DNA from: Psychrobacter glaciei | Lineage (GTDB): Bacteria; Pseudomonadota; Gammaproteobacteria; Pseudomonadales; Moraxellaceae | DNA length: 64,000 nt | Direction: 5' to 3' | Assembly (NCBI RefSeq): GCF_014652895.1 | Contig: NZ_BMZR01000001.1 | Location: 1-64,000, forward strand | Part shown: positions 19,562 to 29,057 of the stretch, piece after piece | Layout: each line of letters starts with the position of its first letter | Numbering within the stretch: position 1 is the stretch's first letter | Notes under the pieces: model-generated | Told to the model about the DNA's origin: nothing | Database searches by the model: none | Seen by the model: the letters and a program-made list of their open reading frames with translations, nothing else | Translations under genes and position numbers: made by a program

Positions 19562-20431
19562 ATGAGTGAAGCACAATTATTTGACCCGTCGTTTGTAGAG
19601 CCTAATACCGTTGAGCATTCTGTCGTTCATGACGATAGTGATAGCGCAAGTGAGCAATATGAGCGGCGTTTCCAAGGAACGCAAACCCTCTATGGTCGCT
19701 CAGCCGTTGATACTTTTGCGGCAGCACATGTGTATGTGATTGGCGTCGGGGGCGTTGGTTCTTGGGCAGCAGAGGCATTGGCTCGTACCGCAGTTGGCAC
19801 TATTACTCTGATTGATTTGGATGTATTGGTGGCTTCTAATGTCAATCGGCAATTGCCAGCGTTAGACAGTACCTTTGGGCAAAGCAAAATTGCGGCGATG
19901 GGGCAACGGCTTGGTGAGATTAACCCCAAGGTCACCATCAATTTAATTGATGATTTCCTGACAGTCGATAATGTTGCCGCACTCCTGCCTAGCCGTGAAG
20001 AAGCAAAGGCTGCCATTGCTCAAGGTCATCCTATTGTCATTTTAGATTGTGTCGATGATATGCAGGCCAAACTTGCTATCGCCCTACATTGTCGTTTCAA
20101 TAAATTAAAATTGGTCTGTGCAGGCGGTGCGGGTGGTAAGATAGACCCTAGTAAAATTACGGTAAGTGACTTGCGCGATAGCTATCAAGATCCACTACTG
20201 GCCAAGCTTCGCAATAAATTACGTCACGAAAAAGGCATTAATAGCGCTCTAAAAGAAAAATTCGGCATCAAATGCGTCTATTCTACAGAACCACCACGCG
20301 TCGATAAAAGCTGTCAAACGGGCGGTTTACATTGCGGCGGTTATGGTTCAGCAGTAGTAGTGACATCGGTCGTGGCAATGCTGATGGTGAGTGAAGCGTT
20401 ACAATTGTTGATAAAGCAGACGAACGTCTGA
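19562..20431 (+). CDS. tcdA: tRNA threonylcarbamoyladenosine dehydratase
   Basis: TcdA (CsdL) uses ATP to cyclise t6A at position 37 of ANN-decoding tRNAs to ct6A. 289 residues, of the ThiF/MoeB E1-like fold: nucleotide-binding GVGGVGSWAAEAL (~57-69), substrate DLDVLVASNVNRQ, LDCVDDMQAKLAI, and a C-terminal Cys-containing segment. The TcdA-type opening RRFQGTQTLYGRSAVD is present. The first ~30 residues are acidic and not conserved. The next gene, a sensor kinase, starts 10 bp downstream. Confidence 0.93.
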   Translation: MSEAQLFDPSFVEPNTVEHSVVHDDSDSASEQYERRFQGTQTLYGRSAVDTFAAAHVYVIGVGGVGSWAAEALARTAVGTITLIDLDVLVASNVNRQLPALDSTFGQSKIAAMGQRLGEINPKVTINLIDDFLTVDNVAALLPSREEAKAAIAQGHPIVILDCVDDMQAKLAIALHCRFNKLKLVCAGGAGGKIDPSKITVSDLRDSYQDPLLAKLRNKLRHEKGINSALKEKFGIKCVYSTEPPRVDKSCQTGGLHCGGYGSAVVVTSVVAMLMVSEALQLLIKQTNV

Positions 20432-20440
20432 TTCTAATGA

Positions 20441-22270
20441 ATGGAGTCCACCTTGACGATACCCAACTCACCTAAGCGCAGCTACCCAGTCGCCGCAGAT
20501 GAAGTAGATCGTATTAGCAAGCTCAAAAAATATCAGGTGCTCAACCATAATGATGAGCCTGCTTTTTCTCGTCTGACTGAACTTGCTAAGTTGTTTTTTG
20601 ACATGCCAGTTGTCACTATTACCTTTATGGATGAGGAGACTCAGTATCTAAAATCTGTACATGGGCTTGTTGATATATGTACGACGGCGCGTGAAGTGGC
20701 TATCTGTAACTATACCTTGCTGTCGGATGGGGTATTTGTGGTCGCAGATTTGTCAAAAGACAGTCGCTTTGATCAAAACCCATTGGTGACAGAATCTACC
20801 CATCTGCGCTTTTATGCGGGTGCTCCTATTATCATGCATGAAGACAATAAGACGTATCGTCTAGGCTCTTTCTGTCTGATGGATACAGAGCCTTATTATG
20901 GCTTTGATGCTAAGCAAGAAAAATTATTGGCCCAGTTCGCGATGATGGCTGCCGATGCTTTACAACTACAAGATAAACAACGTGTCGCCAAGCATGCTAA
21001 TGAGATGAAATCGGACTTTTTGGCCAATATGAGCCATGAAATACGGACACCGATGAATGGCATTATCGGCATGGTAGAGATGCTTAGCGAGACCAAGCTC
21101 AGCCAAGAACAACAAGAGTATGTGGACAATATAAAAGTCTCAAATGAGCATTTACTAGCGATTATCAATGGTATTTTGGATTTATCGAAAGTTGAGTCTG
21201 GCAAAATGACCATTGATGCCATTCCGATGAACTTGTCCACCTTATGTAATGAAGTGGTCAGTCTCTTTGCTATTAAAGCTCGACAGCGCGGCTTGATTTT
21301 AGACTACCATTATATGGAATCACTATCGCCTTATGTGCAAGGAGATCCGGTACGTCTCAAACAAATCATGGTCAACCTTGTCAATAATGCCATCAAATTC
21401 ACCCGTGAAGGTGGGCGAGTGAGTATCGATGTTAAGCACGTGCCCAATTGTTGCTATATCAATGACAAGTCTAAAAATGACAAGTCTAGAAATGATGAAT
21501 CTGATGATGTTTTGACTGATGAGACCATTAGTGGTGACAGTATCATTGAAGAGAGCAATACCCAAGAAAACATGACCTTATATATTCAGGTCACCGATAC
21601 AGGCGTCGGTATCAAGCCTGAATCAGTTGATGCGATATTTGATGCTTACAATCAAGCTGATAAATCGACCCATCGTCTGTATGGTGGTACAGGTCTTGGG
21701 TTGTCTGTGTGTAAATCTCTGGTGGATCTAATGGGTGGGGGCATTAATGTAGATAGTGTGGTCGGTGTCGGGACTACTTTTACGGTATTATTACCGCTAC
21801 CTACTATCGGTGAGGAGCAGTACGAGAGCTGGCAAGATTCAAACGACTTTACTATGATAGTGCCCACTCAGGAGCGTTCTGGTCATATATTGTTAGTTGA
21901 AGATGACAGTGTCAACGCGACGATAGCCAAAAAAGCCCTGAATAATAGTGGTCATACGGTTACGCATGTCACCGATGGGCAGCAAGCGATTGAGACTTTT
22001 GCGTTGTACCCTGAGCGTTATGACCTCATTTTGATGGATCATCATATGCCGATTATGGATGGCGTACAGGCGACTATTAAGTTACACGAACTTTATGATC
22101 CTCAAGTACTGCCACCGATTATCGCTTTGACTGCTAATGCAATGGATGGCGAGCGCGAAAAATATCTCAATGTGGGCATGCAGGATTATTGCACCAAGCC
22201 CTTTAAACAAGAGCAGCTAAACGCCTTGGTACAATATTGGCTGATGCATAAGCAATCGTCAGCTGATTAA
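20441..22270 (+). CDS. Hybrid sensor histidine kinase (GAF, HisKA, HATPase, receiver)
   Basis: A 609-residue hybrid kinase without membrane segments, so a cytoplasmic sensor. Domain order: GAF at ~25-178, dimerisation/phosphoacceptor with His199 in NMSHEIRTPMNG, HATPase (N box NLVNNAIKFT, G boxes DTGVGI and GGTGLGLSVC) to ~455, and a receiver domain at ~480-600 with phospho-acceptor Asp533 (LILMDHHMP) and the conserved Lys (TKPF). An acidic Asp/Ser/Lys-rich insertion breaks the ATPase domain between N and G1 boxes. No Hpt domain or output regulator is encoded nearby. TTG at 20453, with GGAG six bases upstream, is a possible alternative start. Confidence 0.92.
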   Translation: MESTLTIPNSPKRSYPVAADEVDRISKLKKYQVLNHNDEPAFSRLTELAKLFFDMPVVTITFMDEETQYLKSVHGLVDICTTAREVAICNYTLLSDGVFVVADLSKDSRFDQNPLVTESTHLRFYAGAPIIMHEDNKTYRLGSFCLMDTEPYYGFDAKQEKLLAQFAMMAADALQLQDKQRVAKHANEMKSDFLANMSHEIRTPMNGIIGMVEMLSETKLSQEQQEYVDNIKVSNEHLLAIINGILDLSKVESGKMTIDAIPMNLSTLCNEVVSLFAIKARQRGLILDYHYMESLSPYVQGDPVRLKQIMVNLVNNAIKFTREGGRVSIDVKHVPNCCYINDKSKNDKSRNDESDDVLTDETISGDSIIEESNTQENMTLYIQVTDTGVGIKPESVDAIFDAYNQADKSTHRLYGGTGLGLSVCKSLVDLMGGGINVDSVVGVGTTFTVLLPLPTIGEEQYESWQDSNDFTMIVPTQERSGHILLVEDDSVNATIAKKALNNSGHTVTHVTDGQQAIETFALYPERYDLILMDHHMPIMDGVQATIKLHELYDPQVLPPIIALTANAMDGEREKYLNVGMQDYCTKPFKQEQLNALVQYWLMHKQSSAD

Positions 22271-22299
22271 GAGAGTAAGGCAGACTTAATTTGCAAAGA

Positions 22300-22407
22300 T
22301 ATAGTCAGAGCTCTTTTAAACCGCTACGGTGTTACCCATCCTAGATGTACGCAGTGTACTATTTGCGGTTGGGCGCCTTGTAGCGATTCTAAAATTCCTT
22401 GACTATA
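22300..22407. repeat. TATAGTC repeat, subtype B, copy 1 (108 bp)
   Basis: Bounded by TATAGTCA and TGACTATA. The body is highly similar to 34962-35069 and, in inverse orientation, to 53924-54031. It starts 30 bp after the kinase gene. Confidence 0.85.
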
Positions 22408-22506
22408 GATCTACTAAATCTCACAAATGCATTCTTTATTGTGCTGATTGTTAAAAACGTTTTAGTGCTTGTTTATGATGTTTTTTCGATGGCTTTCTGA
22501 CAAGTA

Positions 22507-22547
22507 ATAAAAAAGCTTAACCATTTAATAATGGTTAAGCTTTTTTT
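22507..22547. terminator. Bidirectional terminator
   Basis: A perfect AAGCTTAACCATT / AATGGTTAAGCTT stem with a 5-nt loop, flanked by A and T runs. It can end transcription of the histidine kinase gene on the plus strand and of efp on the minus strand. Confidence 0.85.
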
Positions 22548-22557
22548 ATGCGTTACT

Positions 22558-22729
22558 AGGGCGTGTCCTCAATTCAATCGAGCATTCTCTAAATGCGCTA
22601 AAAATGGCTAAATTTTGCCAAACATCGTCAAATAGTTTATCAATATCTCGATATTATCTGCGCTATTTTCCTCGTTTGATGGCAATTTATCTCATTTTTA
22701 TCGCCATTTTTGAAATGAGGACACCCCCT
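22558..22729. repeat. MITE-like element, family E (172 bp)
   Basis: Terminal inverted repeats of 20 bp with 18 matches (AGGGCGTGTCCTCAATTCAA at the left, TTGAAATGAGGACACCCCCT at the right); flanks CT-A / AA. Non-coding, with further internal symmetry. It lies between the terminator and the efp 3' end. The first bases AGGGCGTGT are shared with the 37571 element but the rest differs. Confidence 0.75.
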
Positions 22730-22745
22730 AAATCAAGTCGAGCGA

Positions 22746-23318
22746 TTAGTTGACGCGAGTTTGGTAGTCACCAGTACGGGTATCGACACGGACGACTTCA
22801 CCTTGCTGAACAAACAATGGTACACGCACAACCGCGCCTGTCTCTAACTTAGCAGGTTTGCCGCCACCACCTGAAGTATCACCACGTACGCCAGGATCTG
22901 TCTCCGTGATTTGTAACTCAACGAAGTTGGGTGGCGTGATCGACAATGGACTTCCATTAAATAGAGTGATGGTACATACGGCATTGCTGTTTTCTTTTAG
23001 CCATTGTACTGAGTCGCCCATTGCTGTTTTGTCAGCTTGGATTTGCTCAAAGCTTTCAGGATGCATAAAATGCCAAAACTCGCCATCGTTGTATAGATAG
23101 TTCATTTCAGTGTCCATGACATCAGCCGCCTCTAAGCTATCACCTGACTTGAAAGTTTGCTCCAATACTTTACCACTACGAAGATTGCGCAACTTGACAC
23201 GGTTAAAGGCTTGACCTTTACCAGGTTTGACAAACTCGTTCTCAAGAATGGCACAAGGATTGCCATCGAGCATGACTTTTAGACCGGCTTTAAATTCATT
23301 AGTAGAAAAACTTGCCAC
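22746..23318 (-). CDS. efp: Translation elongation factor P
   Basis: EF-P rescues ribosomes stalled at polyproline stretches. 190 residues with the KOW-like N domain and two OB domains. The modification site is Lys34 in VKPGKGQAF, a Lys as required for beta-lysylation by EpmA/EpmB. C-terminal signature TGDYQTRV. Translation starts at a GTG with AGGAG 7 bases upstream. It is divergent from the epmB gene, so the substrate and its modification enzyme share one intergenic region. The Pro-rich lipoprotein at 1676-3100 contains no long PPP run but is an example of a Pro-dense protein in this genome. Confidence 0.97.
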   Translation of the reverse strand: MASFSTNEFKAGLKVMLDGNPCAILENEFVKPGKGQAFNRVKLRNLRSGKVLEQTFKSGDSLEAADVMDTEMNYLYNDGEFWHFMHPESFEQIQADKTAMGDSVQWLKENSNAVCTITLFNGSPLSITPPNFVELQITETDPGVRGDTSGGGGKPAKLETGAVVRVPLFVQQGEVVRVDTRTGDYQTRVN

Positions 23319-23483
23319 AAGAAACTCCTAAAGGTTGCGAATATATGATCAGTATTTGGGTGTGGAGATAACTGTGCTAAGCGCTGTCGTCACGCCAACT
23401 ATTCATGGATGACTGGTATGCTTTGATAGGGTACTCACTAAGGGCGTATAATGACGCCTTTTAGGCACAGGTACTAGGTTGTC

Positions 23484-24491
23484 ATGATAAACCATTTAAT
23501 CACACAAAAAAACTGGCAAACGCAATTATCCGAAGGCATTACCAGCATTGATGAGCTGCTTAGTATCCTAAAACTGGAATCCTTGCGTGCTGACGTTTAT
23601 GTGCCTGAGCATTTTGAGCTAAGAGTGCCGCGTGCTTTTGTCGCAAAAATGACCGTTGGCGATAGCCATGATCCTTTATTAAAGCAAGTGCTACCCGACC
23701 AACAAGAGCAAGTCACAGTGACTGGCTACGTGGCAGATCCTTTAGCCGAAAACGACCATAACCCGACCAAAGGCTTATTGCATAAATATCAGTCAAGAGT
23801 GCTGTTAACGATTACAGGTGCTTGCGCGATTCATTGTCGTTACTGCTTCCGTCAGCATTTTGACTATAGTGCCAATATGCCCACTGCCGATGCCAAACAA
23901 AGCATCATCGACTATATTACTGCCCATCCTGAGATCAATGAGGTGATCTTGAGTGGCGGCGACCCTTTAAACGTGACCAATAGGCGATTATTTGCTTGGC
24001 TAGATACCTTGGAAGCCATCCCACAACTGACCACCATTCGGCTACATACTCGTTTGCCAATAGTGATTCCAGCACGTTTGGATGCGCCATTATTAGAGAG
24101 GCTGGCACAAAGTCGCTGTCATATCGTCATGGTCATTCATTGTAATCATGCTAATGAGATTGATGTGCTCACAGCAGAGTATTTGCAGCGGGCGCGAGCA
24201 GCTGGCATGACTTTATTAAATCAGGCCGTACTTCTAAAAGGTATTAATGACAGCGTTGCTGCTCAAATCGCTTTAAGCCAACGCTTATTTGCCGCTGGCG
24301 TATTGCCTTATTATTTGCACGTGTTGGATAAAGTGGCAGGCGCAGCACATTTCGATAGCGACGAGCGGTCAGCAGTCGCGCTTTATTGGTCATTATTGGC
24401 AGCATTACCCGGTTATCTGGTACCTAAGCTGGTCAGGGAGCTGCCAGATAGACCGTTTAAGGTGCCGATTGACATTTACAATGGGGCTTAA
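23484..24491 (+). CDS. epmB: EF-P beta-lysylation protein EpmB (lysine 2,3-aminomutase family)
   Basis: Radical SAM enzyme that isomerises (S)-alpha-lysine to (R)-beta-lysine, which EpmA then attaches to EF-P. 335 residues, with the CxxxCxxC iron-sulfur motif at Cys114, Cys118 and Cys121 (CAIHCRYCFRQHF), the GGDPL motif (VILSGGDPLNV), and the PLP Lys near the C terminus (YYLHVLDKVAGAAHF). Divergently paired with efp. EpmA is not in the window. Confidence 0.95.
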   Translation: MINHLITQKNWQTQLSEGITSIDELLSILKLESLRADVYVPEHFELRVPRAFVAKMTVGDSHDPLLKQVLPDQQEQVTVTGYVADPLAENDHNPTKGLLHKYQSRVLLTITGACAIHCRYCFRQHFDYSANMPTADAKQSIIDYITAHPEINEVILSGGDPLNVTNRRLFAWLDTLEAIPQLTTIRLHTRLPIVIPARLDAPLLERLAQSRCHIVMVIHCNHANEIDVLTAEYLQRARAAGMTLLNQAVLLKGINDSVAAQIALSQRLFAAGVLPYYLHVLDKVAGAAHFDSDERSAVALYWSLLAALPGYLVPKLVRELPDRPFKVPIDIYNGA

Positions 24492-24644
24492 AAGTTGCAT
24501 GATGACGAGGCAATATTATTTATGGACAAATAATGACCAATAAGTGCATAAGCAGCTGTTATTACGACCTTCTATCGATAGCTAACGCTTACCCGCTTGC
24601 TAATAGTTTGTGCAGCTATCACTGCGTAATGACTAAGGATAGTA

Positions 24645-26399
24645 ATGATAACTTTATCGGATTTTCAAGAGCATCTGGCTTCGACAGAGCCGTTACTGCC
24701 TGCTTCTAGCCACTCGACCAACGGTCAAGAGCAGCATTTGCGCAAGTGGGTGGCACTTTTGCCATCGCAAACAGAAGCGCAGCAAGCGGAGCAATTGGAA
24801 AAAGTACTCACAGAGTTGAGAGTGGCTGACGTAGATGATCAGCAACGTTTCAAATTAATTCGTATCGTCCTTGATGCTGCCGATCGGCTGATTGCTGCTC
24901 TACGTCAGTCTTACGTCCATGAGACGGGAGCGCTGAGTGATGCTCAGTTGGACTGTGTTGCTCAAGTAAAATCTTTATATTATCTTATTATTTTGGTCTG
25001 CGACGGTGTGATACGCCGCGAAATATCGTTGTTAGACAATCAAAAAACGCCGGCAAGTAGCGGCTGGCAGCGCCGTTTTACGGGCGAAAAATCTGCGCCA
25101 ATGACGTTAGCCATCGTTATTTACCAGACGATGTTAACGTACCAAAAACTATTGATGGAAGAGGCCATTTGTTATCAAAAGCCACCGTCATATGTCTGGG
25201 CTGCACTCAATCGATTGTATTATCTTGCCTGTCAGCGCCATGCTGCAACGCTTGACTTAAGTGCTTATGTCGTTACCAACCGCGCGGACAGTATACATCG
25301 ATTGTATTGTCAAATATGTTTGCATAGCTTGCTCAATGTGCGCGGATTGCGTCGTTCTAATATCTTGCTGGTCCATCGCTTATTACCGGAGTGGGCTGAA
25401 CCAATCGTTGCGACCATAGAGCCGCAAACTGAGACACGCGTCTTTGTCAATTTGCATAGTGAGAATCCACCTACTTATTTGACCGCCCACTCTAGCATCA
25501 ATCCCTATGAGAGCCAGTACGACTGTCTCTTCATTGAGCTGGCATCAGTGATCGAGCATCTAAAATCACGCCAGCAAGCATTAATCAATGAGGGTAGCGA
25601 AGGCGTTGAGTGCTGTTTGCTGAATAAGATAGCAATGGCGATAACCTATCGCTATATGCAGCCGCAATTAACCGTACCGAATAAGTATAGCGCTAAGCAA
25701 GATGCCACAATGGTGATTGGATTTAACGATATTCATTATCATGCTAGTCATGCGCAAGGATTGATAAGCTTGATCGGCACCAAAGAGCTGCCGGATGGGG
25801 AGCGACCTCGCTATGATACCGTACCAAAAAAACCCGTGGACAGTAACTTATCAATCGTTGAAACCTTTGACAGCAAAAATGTCCTTTCGCCTTTTCGCAC
25901 GTTGCAGCTGATGGTAAATCCTGTTGATGTTGATGTTGATGTTGATGTTGATGTTGATGTTGATGTTGACGTTGATGTTGACGTTGACGTTGACGTTCGT
26001 CCTCCCATTACCACTCCGCCACCGTTACAAATAATGAGTCTCTCTTTATTATGCCGTTCTGAGACGATGACCGCTGACTGGTCAATTGGGGTTGTACGCT
26101 GGCTCAATCTTGATACTCATAATCCAGAGGTAGAGTGGCAAGTCCTTGGTCACAAGTTAATCACTTGCGGGCTGCGTCTAGAGGATAGGAAGTCACGCAG
26201 TCAGCATTTTGTGCCAGCCTTCATTGTCGCTGGCGATGATCAGCTACAGACGACTTGCAGCTTAATAGTGCCGACCTTTCACTTTCAGACCAATGATAGA
26301 GTGATCATGCGCTTGCATAATAAACAGAAATTGTTACGTTTATTACATCCCTTATTGGTGACCGATGAGTTTAGCCAGTATGAAGTGGTACAACTGTAG
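24645..26399 (+). CDS. Large unknown protein upstream of FimX-like gene, with Val-Asp repeat
   Basis: A 584-residue cytoplasmic protein. The first ~410 residues are mostly helical and have no family I can name. A linker of twelve Val-Asp dipeptides follows (~427-450). The C-terminal ~125 residues (TADWSIGVVRWLN..., VEWQVLGHKLITCGLRL, then LIVPTFHFQTNDRVIMRL) have the strand-rich pattern of a PilZ-like beta barrel, though I do not see an unambiguous RxxxR motif. It is followed by the FimX-like gene, so a role in c-di-GMP signalling or type IV pilus control is a reasonable guess from context only. Confidence 0.6.
   Translation: MITLSDFQEHLASTEPLLPASSHSTNGQEQHLRKWVALLPSQTEAQQAEQLEKVLTELRVADVDDQQRFKLIRIVLDAADRLIAALRQSYVHETGALSDAQLDCVAQVKSLYYLIILVCDGVIRREISLLDNQKTPASSGWQRRFTGEKSAPMTLAIVIYQTMLTYQKLLMEEAICYQKPPSYVWAALNRLYYLACQRHAATLDLSAYVVTNRADSIHRLYCQICLHSLLNVRGLRRSNILLVHRLLPEWAEPIVATIEPQTETRVFVNLHSENPPTYLTAHSSINPYESQYDCLFIELASVIEHLKSRQQALINEGSEGVECCLLNKIAMAITYRYMQPQLTVPNKYSAKQDATMVIGFNDIHYHASHAQGLISLIGTKELPDGERPRYDTVPKKPVDSNLSIVETFDSKNVLSPFRTLQLMVNPVDVDVDVDVDVDVDVDVDVDVDVDVRPPITTPPPLQIMSLSLLCRSETMTADWSIGVVRWLNLDTHNPEVEWQVLGHKLITCGLRLEDRKSRSQHFVPAFIVAGDDQLQTTCSLIVPTFHFQTNDRVIMRLHNKQKLLRLLHPLLVTDEFSQYEVVQL
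25923..25994 (+). repeat. Hexanucleotide tandem repeat encoding (Val-Asp)12
   Basis: Twelve consecutive GTTGAT/GTTGAC hexamers. Being a multiple of three, copy-number change alters the linker length without shifting the frame. Confidence 0.9.
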
Positions 26400-26427
26400 T
26401 TTACGCAAGTATTTATTTGGATAGTGA

Positions 26428-26542
26428 TATAGTCAATCCTATATAAATCGGCTGCGGTGGCAGCCTCTCTAAGTCTACTATTTGCCATACTTCAGCATGT
26501 CCAAGTTAAGTTAATATGCAGTCGGTCAAATTATTGTCTATA
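26428..26542. repeat. TATAGTC repeat, subtype C, degenerate copy
   Basis: Begins TATAGTCAATCCTATATAAATCGG and is similar over the first ~60 bp to 51370-51477. The right half has diverged and ends GTCTATA. Located between the unknown 584-residue gene and the FimX-like gene. Confidence 0.6.
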
Positions 26543-26763
26543 ATGAGAGATACTGCGACTTACATTTTTATGGTCTAGAAATACCTACCTACCAAGTCAG
26601 TCATCCTAGACCGCATTAATAAACCAGTATTTTCAATACCCGCTGAGCCTAATACTTGTAGTGCTTGCTTATTTGCCGTGCTATTTTGATGTTAGAAAAA
26701 GCAGCAAGGTATCGAAATTAAGCGATAAAAATAAATACGATCATAAGATTCAAAAGGCCTCCT

Positions 26764-28857
26764 ATGCGTACTCAGTCCGTCTTAAATCTACTAGTTATCG
26801 ATGCCGATCAGCTCTATGCTGAGCGTCTGGTGGATTTGCTAGATTCTTATTATGACAGCATCAATCTAGGCTTTTTGGATGACAAGGAAGAGTTGCTCAA
26901 ATCACTCCGCCAGCCGTGGGATGTTTTAGTTTTTGGCCAAGCCTATGATATGAGCTTTACCGACATGGTGGGCATCGTGCAAGAGCAGAGTATTGATCTG
27001 CCGATGATCTGTCTGATGAGTGCAGAGACAGCTCCAACTGCTCATAATGAGGACGGTTTGCCTTCTGTGATGAATGGCACGATGGTTAAGGCGCTTAGGG
27101 CAGACCAAGAGACAGCAGTGGTGATGGCGATTTGCTTACAGCATGATAATTTGCGTAGCCGCCGCCAGCTAAAAGCTCTGCATCATGTATTGTCTGAGGC
27201 AGAGCAGCGCGCTAATATTTTAATCAAAAACTCCAAAAGTGCGGTTGCCTATCTTGACCAAGGTATTCATATCTTTGCCAATGACCCTTATCTTCAGCTA
27301 TTTGGTTTTGAATCAATGAACGATATCATTGGTGTACCCGTTATTGATTTGATCGCAGGTGGCGACAACGTCAAAGCCTTTAAGCAGTTTTTGCGACAGT
27401 TTGATAAGGGTAGCCGTGAAGAGGTCGAGTTCAAATTCGAAAGCCTACGTAAAGATGGCAGTACCTTTGAGGCAAAACTACAGCTGGCAGCAGCCACCTT
27501 GGATAGTGAGCCAGTTACTCAAATTATTATCCAACAAAATAACAGTAATAGTGCTGAGGTTGCTAAGCGCTTGGCAGAAGCTGAGCGAAAGGATAGCTTG
27601 ACAGGAATCAACAACCGCCACGGTTTTGAAGAGCAGTTGATGATGGTACACCAGCAAGCAATCGATGGCGTACTGACTGCAGGGCTAATGTATGTTCGGC
27701 TCGATAACATTGGTAAAATTAGAAGTAGCTTGGGTTTGCAGGGTGTCGATACGACGGTCAAGCAGGTAGCTTATACCCTAGACGAGCTGGTGCCAGAGGG
27801 TTATGTAAGCCGCTTTAGCGATACAGCATTTACGATACTAGTAGAGAATCAGACAGCCGCAGAGCTCGAACAGCTCGCCGAGCACATTGGCTCACGTATT
27901 AGTGAGATGCTCATTGAAGTCGATAAGCGTACGACAAGCACCACCGTTAGTATTGGTATTGTCAAAATCGAAAAAAACACCGCTGAGCCTAAGATTGTAT
28001 TAGAGCGAGCGATGGATGCCATTGCTCAGATTATGACTGAGACCTCCAATAAAGGTGGCACCTATCATTTGTATGATCCAAGCGAGCATGCCAATAGTGA
28101 TGACCATGCGCTCGCTGAGTCTTTAGTCGATGCCATTGCCAATAATCGTTTTGAGCTATCGTTTCAGGCGATATATGACATCAATAATGACCGTAGTGAC
28201 TTTTTTGAAGTCTATCTGCGGCTGCCATTGGCAGATGCTGACAATACCGTGTTGACGCCTCAACAATTTATGGCAGTTGCTAAAGCGCATCAATTGCTAG
28301 AAAAAATAGATCGTTGGGTACTGATTAATGCCTGTAAAAAGATAAATGACGTCCGTAAGATCCATCCTGAAGCACGATTATTGATACAATTGACCAGTGC
28401 TTCGCTGGTTGATAAAAAGCTACCAAACGTTGCCAGTCAGCTGATTAATGCCGTTGGCGGTGCTGCAGGAGCATTGACGCTACAATTTAATGAACAAGAT
28501 ATCGCTGATCATTTAACGGTTGCCAAATCTCAATTTGAAGCACTTGACCAAGTGGGCTGTCAGCTTGGTATTACTAACTTTGGCTCGTCTACTAAGTCCG
28601 TTGAGATTGCCAGCGTTGTCCAGCCAGATATCGTACGTTTGGCTCGTAGTTACGTGCAAGATATCGATTCTGCGGATAATTTAGAAGCCGTTAAGTCTCT
28701 TATCGTGCGTACCAACGCGGTTAAAATCGATGTGTTGATGCCTTACATTGAAGAAGCGGCAACCATGTCTGTCGCTTGGAGTGTAGGTGCGCGCTATCTG
28801 CAAGGGTATTATTTGGAAGAGCCAAGCAGTACAATAAAAGTGGCTAGTGGTACATAA
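26764..28857 (+). CDS. FimX-like degenerate GGDEF/EAL c-di-GMP effector
   Basis: A 697-residue protein with the architecture of FimX: REC-like domain (1-~125, lacking the usual acidic pocket), PAS (~145-265), GGDEF (~275-435) and EAL (~450-690). The GGDEF active-site loop reads FSDTAF (~350) and the EAL motif reads EVY (~482), so neither cyclase nor phosphodiesterase activity is expected. In FimX the degenerate EAL domain binds c-di-GMP and controls type IV pilus assembly. Length is close to the ~690 residues of Pseudomonas FimX. No pilus genes are in the window. The preceding gene may encode a functional partner. Confidence 0.85.
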   Translation: MRTQSVLNLLVIDADQLYAERLVDLLDSYYDSINLGFLDDKEELLKSLRQPWDVLVFGQAYDMSFTDMVGIVQEQSIDLPMICLMSAETAPTAHNEDGLPSVMNGTMVKALRADQETAVVMAICLQHDNLRSRRQLKALHHVLSEAEQRANILIKNSKSAVAYLDQGIHIFANDPYLQLFGFESMNDIIGVPVIDLIAGGDNVKAFKQFLRQFDKGSREEVEFKFESLRKDGSTFEAKLQLAAATLDSEPVTQIIIQQNNSNSAEVAKRLAEAERKDSLTGINNRHGFEEQLMMVHQQAIDGVLTAGLMYVRLDNIGKIRSSLGLQGVDTTVKQVAYTLDELVPEGYVSRFSDTAFTILVENQTAAELEQLAEHIGSRISEMLIEVDKRTTSTTVSIGIVKIEKNTAEPKIVLERAMDAIAQIMTETSNKGGTYHLYDPSEHANSDDHALAESLVDAIANNRFELSFQAIYDINNDRSDFFEVYLRLPLADADNTVLTPQQFMAVAKAHQLLEKIDRWVLINACKKINDVRKIHPEARLLIQLTSASLVDKKLPNVASQLINAVGGAAGALTLQFNEQDIADHLTVAKSQFEALDQVGCQLGITNFGSSTKSVEIASVVQPDIVRLARSYVQDIDSADNLEAVKSLIVRTNAVKIDVLMPYIEEAATMSVAWSVGARYLQGYYLEEPSSTIKVASGT

Positions 28858-29057
28858 GAGCACCTAATCTTGTGTGACCATACAGGTATAACCCTAGACG
28901 TTTCTTAAGCGTTGTTTATTGGTTTAGATGCCGATAAATAACGCTCTATTTTTAAACAGCTATCTATGCGTGCCGACCGATTTTGCCTGATTTCGCATTG
29001 CATTATTATCGATATCGTCTTATATAGCTGGTGCTCCTCAACTAAAGATTGTCAAAA

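Noticed and set aside
25811..26107. Minus-strand frame with Ser-Thr repeat
   Set aside because: Antisense shadow of the (Val-Asp) hexamer array in the 24645-26399 gene.
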